Translations under genes and position numbers: made by a program | Source: Pseudoduganella flava | GTDB lineage: Bacteria > Pseudomonadota > Gammaproteobacteria > Burkholderiales > Burkholderiaceae_D | Length of the DNA stretch: 64,000 nt | Reading direction: 5' to 3' | NCBI RefSeq assembly: GCF_007830495.1 | Contig: NZ_VLKW01000010.1 | Location: 1 to 64,000 of the forward strand | Shown: positions 45,597-54,003 of the stretch, piece after piece | Layout: the number at the start of each line of letters is the position of its first letter | How positions within the stretch are numbered: position 1 is the stretch's first letter | The notes under the pieces: model-generated | What the model was told of the DNA's origin: nothing | The model's database searches: none | The model's input: the letters and a program-made list of their open reading frames with translations, nothing else

Positions 45597-46715
45597 ATGC
45601 CAGCTTTATCCAATGTCACAATGGAACTTGAACTTTCCCGCTGGCAGGCTATTCAGGCCACTCTGCTCTATCACTTCGCCTCACTCGACTTCTTAAAAGG
45701 TATGCAGAATGCAATGGATGAGCTAGCCGTACATGTCGAGAGCATCCTTGATCTGGCGGCAACCCAAGGACGGGATCGGCATCTCAAGAGCCCGCGCTGG
45801 GGAAGCCGCGACACGTCCGAAAATTGGACAAACAACGCATGGCCTTTTTTAAAAGACCTGCAGCTCACAACTCGCCGCCAGATTGCCGAGCGTGCCTTTG
45901 AGAAATTCAATATAACGGGATTTAACCAGTTTGACCGGGCTCGTTCAGAATTCTCTATGAACTGGACCACACCCGACGAGGAATTGGAGGTCGACAGTTT
46001 GGTTGAGAACGTGGCTAGCTATGCTCGTTATATTGATCAAACCTTGGACAAGTATTCAACTACAAACGGGTGGAGCGACTTTTCCCTAACGTGTGCTTGG
46101 TCACAATTCAAAGAAAGCTTCAATCGCATTCCCAAGTACAGAATACGCTTCGATGTCAAAGCGAAAACCGGCACGATGCCGCCGCGCACCGGGGTGTATG
46201 TGTCTGATAGTGATCAGAACGCGACATTACAGTTTGCGTGGCACGGCAGTCCGTGTGGCAAGCTGCTATTGGGCTCCACGTTCAACCGCCTTGGCTTGGA
46301 TGCACTGACTGAGGTTGGGCGAGCGGACCTCTGGATAGATAAAGGCAAGATGCTGCAATTTGCGCGCACCCACAAGAGAGACCGCCTTCTAACGGAGGAC
46401 CCGTTCTTGGAGGAGTCGTTGCAGGATGCCGACCTCGCCCCTTCTTTAATAGCTCGGAATGTGGACGCTGAGGTCGACTGCGCTTGGTACTATGTGGAAG
46501 TAATAGAAGGTGAATACGAAGAGATAGACTCGAAAGTTGCTCAGGCGCCCGACGCCATACGAGTACCGGGAGGAGAAGCGTGTCCGGTTTCGGGGTATTA
46601 CTTCACGCCTGCAAAGCCAGGATCTCGAGCATTCTTTGCCAAGGGCACGATCATGCCGCGCCTCGATTCACGTTATGGCTTAGCGATATGGCAGTGGGAC
46701 CTCGATCAGGCCTAG
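45597..46715 (+). CDS. Immunity-like protein (paralogue 2)
   Basis: 372 residues, full-length paralogue of the protein at 41724. Shared landmarks are L-L-Y-H-F-A-S-L-D-F-L, S-x-N-W-T-N-N-A-W-P, W-T-T-P-D-E-E, R-T-G-V-Y-V, L-A-P-S-L-I-A-R-N, S-G-Y-Y-F-T-P and an A-I-W-Q-W-D end. A second in-frame ATG at 45621 lies closer to the shared part. Only one complete effector is in the window, so this copy may protect against the effector of relatives (an orphan immunity gene). Confidence 0.75.
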   Translation: MPALSNVTMELELSRWQAIQATLLYHFASLDFLKGMQNAMDELAVHVESILDLAATQGRDRHLKSPRWGSRDTSENWTNNAWPFLKDLQLTTRRQIAERAFEKFNITGFNQFDRARSEFSMNWTTPDEELEVDSLVENVASYARYIDQTLDKYSTTNGWSDFSLTCAWSQFKESFNRIPKYRIRFDVKAKTGTMPPRTGVYVSDSDQNATLQFAWHGSPCGKLLLGSTFNRLGLDALTEVGRADLWIDKGKMLQFARTHKRDRLLTEDPFLEESLQDADLAPSLIARNVDAEVDCAWYYVEVIEGEYEEIDSKVAQAPDAIRVPGGEACPVSGYYFTPAKPGSRAFFAKGTIMPRLDSRYGLAIWQWDLDQA

Positions 46716-46821
46716 TAATACGCATTTGCCATGAGATAGTCGCTAGGAGATCGTGAAGTAAAGTTCAACCAGCCGCCTGTCCTATTGGTGACAACGTTAC
46801 GTGTCTGATACGATGTAGCTG

Positions 46822-47469
46822 ATGAATTGGATTCTTCTGCTCGCGATCGCCGTGCTGGCTGCAGTCGCAACTGACAGTCGCGCCGATACACCGGGGCTTC
46901 GTCCCGAATTGGTGGACACACCTTATCTAGCGGCACGGGGGATAGCGATGCACTTCCCCGTGATAGGCGCTCTGCGTATCATGGATAAGCGCGGCGAGCA
47001 TCTGCTGGTCCTGACTCGAAACGCCGACCTATCCCCTTCTCGTCCGAAGTCCCCCCGCATCGAACACATCGACCTTGTCGCATATTATTACGACCGCCGC
47101 GAAGGTGGTTGGACGACCACATGGACGATACGCGACAGCGTCGACTGCCCTGGCCTCGACGCAGCGGCCGACTTCTTCACGGCAGCGGTTTCCTTCACGG
47201 ATCTGAACGGCGACGGGAGGGCCGAGGTCACGGTGCCGTACCGCTTGTTTTGCGGCGGCGGTATCGAGCCATCGACCGTCAAGGTGATCCTGCGCGACGG
47301 CGCCACGAAGCTGGCGATTCGTGGCGAGTCGACCGTACGTTTGCCTGGAGAGGAGCCGTTTGGCGGGGAACACCGGTATGACAAGGCCTTGTTACAGCCA
47401 GCGAACGCAACGTTCAAGCGGCATCTCGACCAGATCTGGTTGAAGGTCTCCGTCGACACACGTCGTTGA
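46822..47469 (+). CDS. Exported protein with a Ca-loop-like motif (M949_RS01915-like)
   Basis: 215 residues with a signal peptide (first 20 residues, ending S-R-A-D). The middle contains F-T-D-L-N-G-D-G-R-A-E-V-T, an Asp-rich loop like those that bind calcium, followed by Y-R-L-F-C-G-G-G-I. This pattern matches a group annotated as M949_RS01915-type surface polysaccharide proteins, whose role is not proven. GC content returns to the higher level of the main genome here. It may be a separate passenger of the island or a periplasmic immunity protein. Confidence 0.7.
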   Translation: MNWILLLAIAVLAAVATDSRADTPGLRPELVDTPYLAARGIAMHFPVIGALRIMDKRGEHLLVLTRNADLSPSRPKSPRIEHIDLVAYYYDRREGGWTTTWTIRDSVDCPGLDAAADFFTAAVSFTDLNGDGRAEVTVPYRLFCGGGIEPSTVKVILRDGATKLAIRGESTVRLPGEEPFGGEHRYDKALLQPANATFKRHLDQIWLKVSVDTRR

Positions 47470-47532
47470 TGGGTACGTTCTATCATGCTTCGGCAATTCG
47501 CCAGATCAACAGCATCGAGATAATTTTCGGCG

Positions 47533-48621
47533 ATGAAAAAACCTCGCAATGAAGCCCCCGCTCAGAACATGCTGCCTTCCGAGTTGGAACGACGGCAGAT
47601 CTTTTACTGGCTCAAGCGCAACAGCTCTGTCACAGCATGGCGGCGCGTCCTCGCATACTACGAAGCTTGGGTAAACGTCGTACTGAAGAGCGCCCAGCTG
47701 GCCGATGAGAAGGGCTGGGGTAACGAAACTTCGCTGCCGCAACTGGAGTACGCCCGTTTACAGAAGTACCTCGCGCATTTCAAAACGTGCGTTGATCGCC
47801 TTGCCAAGGGCGATAGACGCGTATTCCGGTTCAGCGAGAGCGGCGAGTTTTTCTTTGCCGGACAGGTACTTTCGCACTGGATGCAGATGCTCGAACGCAT
47901 CAGAATCGGCGAGAACGGCATAAACAACCACACGCCTCTTTGGCCGGAATTTTGCGATGGTGTGAATTCAGCAGCACAGGCGTGGGGAGAGTGTGGCATC
48001 AGCCTCCTTGAGGAGAGATTCGGCAACGATTCTGCCCGGCTGCCATACGGGAACTGGCTGAAGGGAGAGCTTGAAACCGTGCCGTTCCCGGCACAACTGG
48101 CGCCGGTGCCGGAGCCCTCCGACAGCATATTCGTGTGGTCGGGCCTCTATGTGCCCTGTTCCGGCATCTGGGAGCCCGTCGCAGGACCAAAGCCATCGTT
48201 GCTCGATGTGCTATTCCGAAAGCCCAAGCTACAGCCGCCGTTCCAAGTAGTCGGGGCAATGAACTATCTCCACGAAGGTTCGGGAGCGCCGAAGATATAC
48301 GTCGAAACCGCCGAGGAGGGTATCGACGTTGAAACGACATGGCGCTTGCTGTGGCGGGATGACCGCTACCTGGACGGCATAGTTCCCGAAGAGGAAGCAG
48401 GCTACCGCTTCTCCGCTCCAAATGCAGCTCTACCACCGCCGCCGATCGGTTTCAGCGTTTGGGATATGACGGTGGCGGAAAGCGACACCCGGGCGCCAAC
48501 GACCGGCAGATGGCTCACAAAACCAGATATTCGGGTGAGCGTGTACCTGAACAAAGGCGAGCGGCTGCCGCTATACGAGGGCCGCTCCGTACAGTGGCTG
48601 CTCGACGAGATCAATACGTAG
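47533..48621 (+). CDS. Imm71/Imm72-like immunity protein
   Basis: 362 residues, cytoplasmic. The N-terminal helical part, R-R-Q-I-F-Y-W-L-K-R-N-S-S, then A-W-R-R-V-L-A-Y-Y-E-A-W and G-E-F-F-F-A-G-Q-V-L, is of a type I associate with Imm71/Imm72 proteins found behind VgrG-linked effectors in Burkholderiales. The C-terminal half is beta-rich with Y-V-P-C-S-G-I-W-E-P and I-G-F-S-V-W-D-M. A broken relative of this gene remains at 42859-42921, so the island once held two copies or this copy moved. Confidence 0.75.
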   Translation: MKKPRNEAPAQNMLPSELERRQIFYWLKRNSSVTAWRRVLAYYEAWVNVVLKSAQLADEKGWGNETSLPQLEYARLQKYLAHFKTCVDRLAKGDRRVFRFSESGEFFFAGQVLSHWMQMLERIRIGENGINNHTPLWPEFCDGVNSAAQAWGECGISLLEERFGNDSARLPYGNWLKGELETVPFPAQLAPVPEPSDSIFVWSGLYVPCSGIWEPVAGPKPSLLDVLFRKPKLQPPFQVVGAMNYLHEGSGAPKIYVETAEEGIDVETTWRLLWRDDRYLDGIVPEEEAGYRFSAPNAALPPPPIGFSVWDMTVAESDTRAPTTGRWLTKPDIRVSVYLNKGERLPLYEGRSVQWLLDEINT

Positions 48622-48647
48622 GCTTTGCGTGCGAGCCGCACAGCCGA

Positions 48648-49313
48648 TCACGGCGTCCTCTCCAGATACGGCTGGCACGCCCTCTCCTTCCCCGCGCCGC
48701 CGTTGCAGATATGCCAGCGGCACATCACGGCGCCCGGCTTGCCCAGCGGCGGGCAGCGCTTGAACGTGTCGCCCTCGGAACGTGCCCTCTTCTTCGCACG
48801 CTTCGCCGCACTGGTCTTCCGTGCGGACGCCTTGGCCGGTTCGGCCGTCGGCGGCGCCGCAGGCGCCACCTCCGGCGCGGCAGGTTCCGGAGCTGCCGCA
48901 AGCCGACCTGCGGTAGCCGGCACACCGGTCGCTGCTTCAGCGCCAGCCACCGGCTGCGCCGCGGCCTGCGCTGCCGGGGCACTCGCCGCCGCAACGCCGA
49001 CAGTCGGGTCCACGGGAGCCGGCAACGGGGCTGGCACCGCCGCCGGCACAACAGGCCGCACCGCCGCCCGTTCGATCCGATGAATCGACCGCTCACTGCT
49101 GATGAACTGCACACCCAGCATCACGGCAACGATCACCCCCAGCGCCGCAGCCCCGCCACCGGCCCACAGCACCAGTTTCCGGAACATCGCCGGCGGCGCA
49201 CCGGCCCGCCCCGCGGCCGGCGCATCCGCGGGAAGCTCGGTGCGCGCGTCGGGAGTGCCCGGCGCCTCAGGCGGCGCCGCGGTCGGTGGTGAGGAATACG
49301 AATTTTCGGCCAT
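48648..49313 (-). CDS. Membrane-anchored Ala/Pro-rich protein with four-Cys tail
   Basis: 221 residues, function unknown. Layout: about 50 Pro-Ala-rich residues, one membrane helix (L-W-A-G-G-G-A-A-A-L-G-V-I-V-A-V-M-L), a long Ala-Pro linker, a Lys-Arg cluster, and a C-terminal piece with C-x10-C-x4-C-x9-C. The Cys spacing and neighbouring residues (F-K-x-C, C-R-x-x-I-C, K-E-x-A-C) match the protein at 14435-15298. The ATG at 49313 is used; two TTG codons precede it. It converges on the immunity gene and diverges from the phosphopantetheinyl transferase gene. Confidence 0.75.
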   Translation of the reverse strand: MAENSYSSPPTAAPPEAPGTPDARTELPADAPAAGRAGAPPAMFRKLVLWAGGGAAALGVIVAVMLGVQFISSERSIHRIERAAVRPVVPAAVPAPLPAPVDPTVGVAAASAPAAQAAAQPVAGAEAATGVPATAGRLAAAPEPAAPEVAPAAPPTAEPAKASARKTSAAKRAKKRARSEGDTFKRCPPLGKPGAVMCRWHICNGGAGKERACQPYLERTP

Positions 49314-49445
49314 GCTCAACAATACGATATTTCAATGACATCTGTCGCATTGTAAGCACAGCCCGTACGTGCCGCATGTCACCGCTCACACGTGCGGCGT
49401 GTGCTAGCCTTCGGATGCACAATCCGTCGCGTATCCGCTACCGCA

Positions 49446-50228
49446 ATGACCTCCAACCTCTGCACACGGCGCAGCCACTCGTTCGACGCACCGGCCACGC
49501 CGGGCATCGACATCTGGCTCGCCCACTACCGCCAGTTCACGGACCAGCCACGGTTGCGCGCGGTACTGAGCCCGGCGGAACGCGACAAGGAGCAGCGCTT
49601 CCATTTCGCCGACGACCGGATGCGCTACCTCGTCACGCGTGCCCTGGTGCGCGGCACGCTGTCGCGCTACGCTCCAGTCGCGCCGGACCAGTGGCGGTTC
49701 GAGGACACGCCATTCGGCCAGCCGCGCATCGCCAATGCCGAGCCGGAATGTGCCGGCCTGGCCTTCAACATATCGCATACGGGAGGGTTGATCGCGCTGG
49801 CGGTGACGCGCGAGCGGGCGTTGGGCATTGACGTGGAAAACGTCACGGCGCGCCATTCGTCGGAAGGCATCGCCCGGCGCTTCTTCTCCGCGGCGGAGGT
49901 GGCGGCGCTCGAAGCCGTGCCGCCGGCGCTGCGCCACGAACGCTTCTTCGAATACTGGACGTTCAAGGAAGCCTACATCAAGGCGCGCGGCATGGGGCTG
50001 TCGCTGCCGCTCGAGCGCTTCACCATCCATTTCCCGCAGGACGATGAGGTGCGGCTGGAGATCGACCCGGAACTGGGCGACGATCCACAGCGCTGGTGCC
50101 TGTGGCAGCTGCGGCCGGCGCCCGGCTATCTGCTTGCGCTGTGCGCTGAACGTAAAAACACCGCGGTCCCCGCCGTGACGGTATGGACCGCGGTGCCCGG
50201 TACTGAAGGCGATCTGTTCGGCGTCTAG
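49446..50228 (+). CDS. Sfp-type 4'-phosphopantetheinyl transferase
   Basis: 260 residues. It moves phosphopantetheine from CoA to the conserved Ser of carrier proteins, activating the PKS and NRPS made in this region. Motifs: F-N-I-S-H-T-G-G-L, the Mg-binding L-G-I-D-V-E-N, and W-T-F-K-E-A-Y-I-K-A-R-G-x-G-L. The ATG at 49446 is chosen; the frame is open 18 codons upstream through the divergent promoter gap. It converges on the PKS-associated operon, overlapping the acyl hydrolase end by 4 bp, and its last 80 bases contain that operon's terminator. Confidence 0.95.
   Translation: MTSNLCTRRSHSFDAPATPGIDIWLAHYRQFTDQPRLRAVLSPAERDKEQRFHFADDRMRYLVTRALVRGTLSRYAPVAPDQWRFEDTPFGQPRIANAEPECAGLAFNISHTGGLIALAVTRERALGIDVENVTARHSSEGIARRFFSAAEVAALEAVPPALRHERFFEYWTFKEAYIKARGMGLSLPLERFTIHFPQDDEVRLEIDPELGDDPQRWCLWQLRPAPGYLLALCAERKNTAVPAVTVWTAVPGTEGDLFGV
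50152..50195 (-). terminator. Rho-independent terminator of the PKS operon inside the PPTase gene
   Basis: On the minus strand CACCGCGGTCC and GGACCGCGGTG form a perfect 11-bp stem with a 15-nt loop, followed directly by TTTTTACG. It starts 30 bp after the acyl-hydrolase stop. The same bases encode residues near the C-terminus of the convergent phosphopantetheinyl transferase. Confidence 0.85.
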
Positions 50229-51196
50229 GCCGCCGCGTATGCCGGCATGCGCACGACGGGCCTGCGTGCCGCCGCCACCGCCGCGAGGTTCTTCCGGTCC
50301 TGGCCGTACGGCGTAAGCACGGCGTGCGAAGTCGATTCCGATGCAGGCGGCATCGCGTACTTGACGAAGGTGGCCAGGGTGCCGGCCGGGCCCACGTCGA
50401 GGTAGCGGTACGTGCCTGTCTTTTCCAGGTGCGCGATCGCGTCGCGGAACCGGATCGGCCGCCGCACCACGCGCCAGAAGAAGTCGTCCGGCAGACGGTT
50501 CAGCGTTGCCACCTGCTCGCAGCAGACGAACGGCAGCAGGCCGCGGCCACAGCTCACCGGGTGGGCCAGGAAGGCGCTGCGGGCCGCGTCGATCCAGCGC
50601 GAGTGATACGCGTAACCGACGGCCAGCCGCTGGTGGGCGATTCCGCGCTGCTTCAGTTCCCCCTCGATCACGTTCAGGCTCGCCGCCGGTGCCGAGACGG
50701 CGAAATGCGCGCCGAAGTTCACGCCGGCCATCTCGCTGTGCCGGCGCAGGAAGTCCTCGTCGTACAGCGCTGGATCGGCCAGCACGGCGATCATGCCGCC
50801 TGGCGCGCAGGCGCCCTCGAATGCCGCGACCTGGGCCAGCACGGCGGACAGCGCTTCCTCCACGCCCAGGTAGCCGCCCACGGCCGCCGCGGCGAATGAG
50901 CCGAGGCTCGCGCCCAGCAGCAGATCGGGGTGCTCGCCCTCGTCGATCAGGCATTGCGCCAGCGCGTATTCCACCATGAAGATGGCGGGATGTGTCAGCG
51001 CCGTCTCGTCGAACACCTCTCCCTTGCCGGAACCGTAGATCGCTTCGATCACGCGGCGGCCGGCGATGCGGTATGCGCGCTCGTCGAGGTCGTCCATCCA
51101 GTGCCGGAACACGGGATGCTCCGCGTAGAGTTGCCGGCCCATCTGGTAGTACTGCGAACCCTGCCCCGAAAACATGAAAACAGTCTTGGCGTTCAT
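50225..51196 (-). CDS. pksD: PedC/PksD-type acyl hydrolase (acyltransferase homologue)
   Basis: 323 residues. It has the malonyltransferase fold with F-S-G-Q-G-S-Q-Y-Y-Q-M-G at the start, the H-P-A-I-F-M-V-E-Y-A-L segment, and the nucleophile elbow G-A-S-L-G. It matches the PksD/PedC branch rather than true malonyl transferases; PedC hydrolyses stalled acyl groups from trans-AT PKS carrier proteins. AGGAG lies ahead of the ATG. Last gene of the operon, 44 bp after the small gene. Confidence 0.9.
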   Translation of the reverse strand: MNAKTVFMFSGQGSQYYQMGRQLYAEHPVFRHWMDDLDERAYRIAGRRVIEAIYGSGKGEVFDETALTHPAIFMVEYALAQCLIDEGEHPDLLLGASLGSFAAAAVGGYLGVEEALSAVLAQVAAFEGACAPGGMIAVLADPALYDEDFLRRHSEMAGVNFGAHFAVSAPAASLNVIEGELKQRGIAHQRLAVGYAYHSRWIDAARSAFLAHPVSCGRGLLPFVCCEQVATLNRLPDDFFWRVVRRPIRFRDAIAHLEKTGTYRYLDVGPAGTLATFVKYAMPPASESTSHAVLTPYGQDRKNLAAVAAARRPVVRMPAYAAA

Positions 51197-51239
51197 TGCG
51201 AACTCCTGATTGATAGGCGTAGCGGTGCCGCGCCGGTGT

Positions 51240-51533
51240 TCAGCAGCGGTCGGTGACCACCTGCAGGCCGAGCGAGCGGTAGTAGCCGCACCAGAACAGC
51301 GCGGAGTCGCGCGCCTCTTCCGGCGTGCCGGCCGTCTCGATCTCGAAGATGTCGATCTTGCCGGTGTCGCGGGCTTGCCGCACCCAGCGCGCGATGTCGC
51401 CGTGGCTGTCGTCCGCCAGGTCGGAGTAGATCTTTTCCTGTTCGTGGTCGGGCGACTTGTCCATCCAGCCGATGTAATACAGGTCGTCGGTGCCGGCCCC
51501 CAGGCCGAAGACGTGGTAGTTAGCAGTGCTCAT
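51240..51533 (-). CDS. Small GIY-YIG-like protein inside the PKS cassette
   Basis: 97 residues with GAGGTGAATC just before the ATG, a strong ribosome site, so it is likely expressed. The sequence D-D-L-Y-Y-I-G-W-M at residues about 16-25 and a C-terminal A-R-D-S-A-L-F-W-C-G-Y-Y-R-S-L-G resemble the core of GIY-YIG nuclease-like folds (first strand Y-I-G, late E/W-x-x-x-Y helix), but the usual catalytic Arg and Glu are not clear. It lies between the transferase and the acyl hydrolase genes on the same strand. Role unknown; perhaps a fold reused for binding. Confidence 0.75.
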   Translation of the reverse strand: MSTANYHVFGLGAGTDDLYYIGWMDKSPDHEQEKIYSDLADDSHGDIARWVRQARDTGKIDIFEIETAGTPEEARDSALFWCGYYRSLGLQVVTDRC

Positions 51534-51624
51534 GATTCACCTCGTGCGATGCAGTGAGTTGGTGGTCCCGGCCCAGCGCCGGCGCCGGTTTGCCGGTATC
51601 TCCTCCAGCGTCCAGCGCGCCCGT

Positions 51625-52743
51625 TCATGCGGGCGTCAATTCATCCAGGTCGAAGTAGCCGTTGTAGCCTTTCATGTAGACGGCGGCGCGGTGGCCGAAC
51701 AGCACCATGGCCGCGGTGCGCGTCTCCAGGACGCCCGCCACGATGGCCGATTTGCAGCGCGTGCTCACCGGGTGCTGGCGGTTCCATGCGCTGACCTTGT
51801 CGTGGGCGCTGCGCGGCTTCGCGGCCTCGCCAGCCGGCTCCTCCGCCGCGATCCGCGCCGCCAGCGCGTCGACGGCGTCCTGCGGCGTCAGCTGTTTGAT
51901 CGTGTAGTAAAGCCGGGTCAGCACGTCGCCGTGGCCCACCTCCTCGAAGTCCGCCGCCTGGCCGCGGCGCGCGGCGACCGCCATCAGGTACTGCACGGTC
52001 TCGCACCAGCGCACCGGGCTCGCGATCTGCGCGGCCAGCGTGCCGAGGATCGCGTCGGCGCTGTAGGGCCGCGCGGTCACGTTGGCGATCACGGGAATGC
52101 GCGGCGCCGCGAATTCGAACTGGGCCAGATAGTCCTCGAAGCTGTGCATCGCGTCCTTCATGAACGCGGAGTGGAACGCACCACTGGTCGCCAGCGGGTA
52201 ATAGCGCATCTTCCCCTGCGTGAAGAACGGTTCGGCCCGCGCGATCTCTTCCTCCAGGCCGGACAGCACGACCTGCACCGGCGTATTGTGGTTCGCCATG
52301 GTCAGGTTCGTCAGCCGGTTCTCGACGAGGATCTGCTCGATCTCTTCCTTGCTGGCGTTGACGACGGCTGCCATCGCGCCGTTCGTCACCTGCGCCATCA
52401 TCTCGCCGCGCCGGCGCACGAGCTTCAGGCCCGTCTCGAAATCGAAGCAGCCCGCCGCCAGCAGCGCATTGAACTCGCCCAGGCTGTGGCCCGCCACGAA
52501 GTCCGGTGCCCGCCCGGCCTCTTCCAGCTTGCGGTAATACGACAATGCGTTGACGACGTACAGCGCCGGCTGCGTGAACTGGGTCTTGCCCAACTCGTCG
52601 CGCGGGTCTTCCAGGCACAGCTCCCTGATCGAATAGCCCAGGATCGCGTCCGCCTTGTCCGTCAGTTCCCGGTAGGCGTCGAACAGGTCGCCGCCCATTT
52701 GCTTTTCCTGCGAACCCTGGCCGGGGAACATGTAAATCTTCAT
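51625..52743 (-). CDS. pksC: Trans-acting malonyl-CoA:ACP acyltransferase (PksC/BaeC type)
   Basis: 372 residues. It loads malonyl units on PKS carrier proteins that lack their own AT. Seen: M-F-P-G-Q-G-S-Q, the Q-P-A-L-Y-V-V-N-A-L-S-Y segment, elbow G-H-S-L-G-E, and S-G-A-F-H-S with the active His. It closely follows Bacillus PksC but carries about 80 extra C-terminal residues (H-P-V-S-T-R through M-K-G-Y-N-G-Y-F-D-L-D-E-L). The ATG at 52743 has GGAG 8 nt upstream; a GTG three codons earlier is less likely. Confidence 0.94.
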   Translation of the reverse strand: MKIYMFPGQGSQEKQMGGDLFDAYRELTDKADAILGYSIRELCLEDPRDELGKTQFTQPALYVVNALSYYRKLEEAGRAPDFVAGHSLGEFNALLAAGCFDFETGLKLVRRRGEMMAQVTNGAMAAVVNASKEEIEQILVENRLTNLTMANHNTPVQVVLSGLEEEIARAEPFFTQGKMRYYPLATSGAFHSAFMKDAMHSFEDYLAQFEFAAPRIPVIANVTARPYSADAILGTLAAQIASPVRWCETVQYLMAVAARRGQAADFEEVGHGDVLTRLYYTIKQLTPQDAVDALAARIAAEEPAGEAAKPRSAHDKVSAWNRQHPVSTRCKSAIVAGVLETRTAAMVLFGHRAAVYMKGYNGYFDLDELTPA

Positions 52744-52767
52744 GTTTGCCACTCCATATATTGGTTG

Positions 52768-54003
52768 TCAGATCCGTTGCAGGCAGACGGCCGTGTTGAT
52801 GCCGCCGAAGCCCATGCTGAGGTTCAGTGCGTGATCGATGCGGTGTTCCACCGCTTGCGGGCCGACCCAGCGCAGCGTGTCGTCGATCGGTTCGTCCAGG
52901 TTGCGGCAGGGGTGCAGTTGCCCTTCCTTCATCTGCAGCGCGACGGCGATCAGTTCGACGGCGCCCGCCGCCGACAAGCCGTGGCCGACGATCGACTTCG
53001 TCGTGTTCAGCCACGCGTGATCCAGTTCGCAGCGGCGCAGGCTGGCCAGCTCCGTGGTGTCGCCGATGTTCGAGCCGGTGCCGTGCGGGTTCACGTAGTC
53101 GATGCGCGACGGCGACACGCCAGCCATCTGCAACGCCCGCCGCACGGCGCCGACTTCGCCGTCCACTGACGGATTCGGATTGCGGTTGCCGTCCAATGTC
53201 ATCGCCCACCCGGCCAGCCGGGCATACGGCCCGTGCGTGCCGCGCTGCGCCGTCCCCTGCCGTTCGATCACCAGCGCGCCGCAGGCCTCGCCGAAGATGA
53301 AGCCGTCGCGCCCCGCATCGAACGGCCGGCTGGCGCGGGCCGGCTCGTCGGCAAAATGGCTCGAGCCCATCGCGCCCAGCGAACGGAAGCCCTGGCACTC
53401 CCAGTACGACAGGTCCATCAGCGCGCCAATGGCGATGCACACATCCACCCGCCCCGATTCGACGGCGGCAATCGCTTCCAGCACGGCCACCTGGCCGCTG
53501 GCGGACGCGCCGCCGACCGTGCAGGCAAAGCCGCGAATGCCGAACACTTCGCTGCAGAGGCCGCACAGATCGCTGTCCATGAACGACATGCCGTAGGTCG
53601 GCCGCAGGTACTGCTCGCGGCCCCGGTAAGCGTCGTGCAGCTGTACCAGCTCGCGCTGCTGCACGTTCGAGCCGCCGATCACGAGCCCGATCCGCTCCGG
53701 CGCCACCTGTGCCAGCGCCGCGTCCTGCCAGGCCTCGTGCAAGGTTGCCAGCGCGGCCTGGCCGGACAGCGATGCGGTGCGCAGCAGCGCTCGCGGCACG
53801 TCCGGCGGCAGCGCCAGCTCGCCGATCTCCGCGCCGATAAACGGTGCGTCGCCCTCGGCCGGGGCGGGACGCTGGCGGCCAGGCCGGCGCATCACGCCGA
53901 AGCGGTGCTCGCCGGCCAGCAGCGCCGCCGTGAAGGCGTCCCGGCCCTGGCCGATCGCCGCCGTCACGCCGATGCCGCTGATGACGATGTCAGGCTTTTT
54001 CAT
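52768..54003 (-). CDS. pksF: Cys-less ketosynthase decarboxylase of the beta-branching cassette (PksF type)
   Basis: 411 residues with a ketosynthase fold. Where condensing enzymes have the catalytic Cys (T-A-C-S-S), this one has C-T-V-G-G-A-S-A-S-G, with Ser at the nucleophile position, as in PksF/CurC. The two His are kept in N-P-H-G-T-G-S and S-I-V-G-H-G-L. Such proteins decarboxylate malonyl-ACP to acetyl-ACP, the donor for HMG synthase. The start overlaps the end of the donor ACP gene by 14 bp. Confidence 0.94.
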   Translation of the reverse strand: MKKPDIVISGIGVTAAIGQGRDAFTAALLAGEHRFGVMRRPGRQRPAPAEGDAPFIGAEIGELALPPDVPRALLRTASLSGQAALATLHEAWQDAALAQVAPERIGLVIGGSNVQQRELVQLHDAYRGREQYLRPTYGMSFMDSDLCGLCSEVFGIRGFACTVGGASASGQVAVLEAIAAVESGRVDVCIAIGALMDLSYWECQGFRSLGAMGSSHFADEPARASRPFDAGRDGFIFGEACGALVIERQGTAQRGTHGPYARLAGWAMTLDGNRNPNPSVDGEVGAVRRALQMAGVSPSRIDYVNPHGTGSNIGDTTELASLRRCELDHAWLNTTKSIVGHGLSAAGAVELIAVALQMKEGQLHPCRNLDEPIDDTLRWVGPQAVEHRIDHALNLSMGFGGINTAVCLQRI

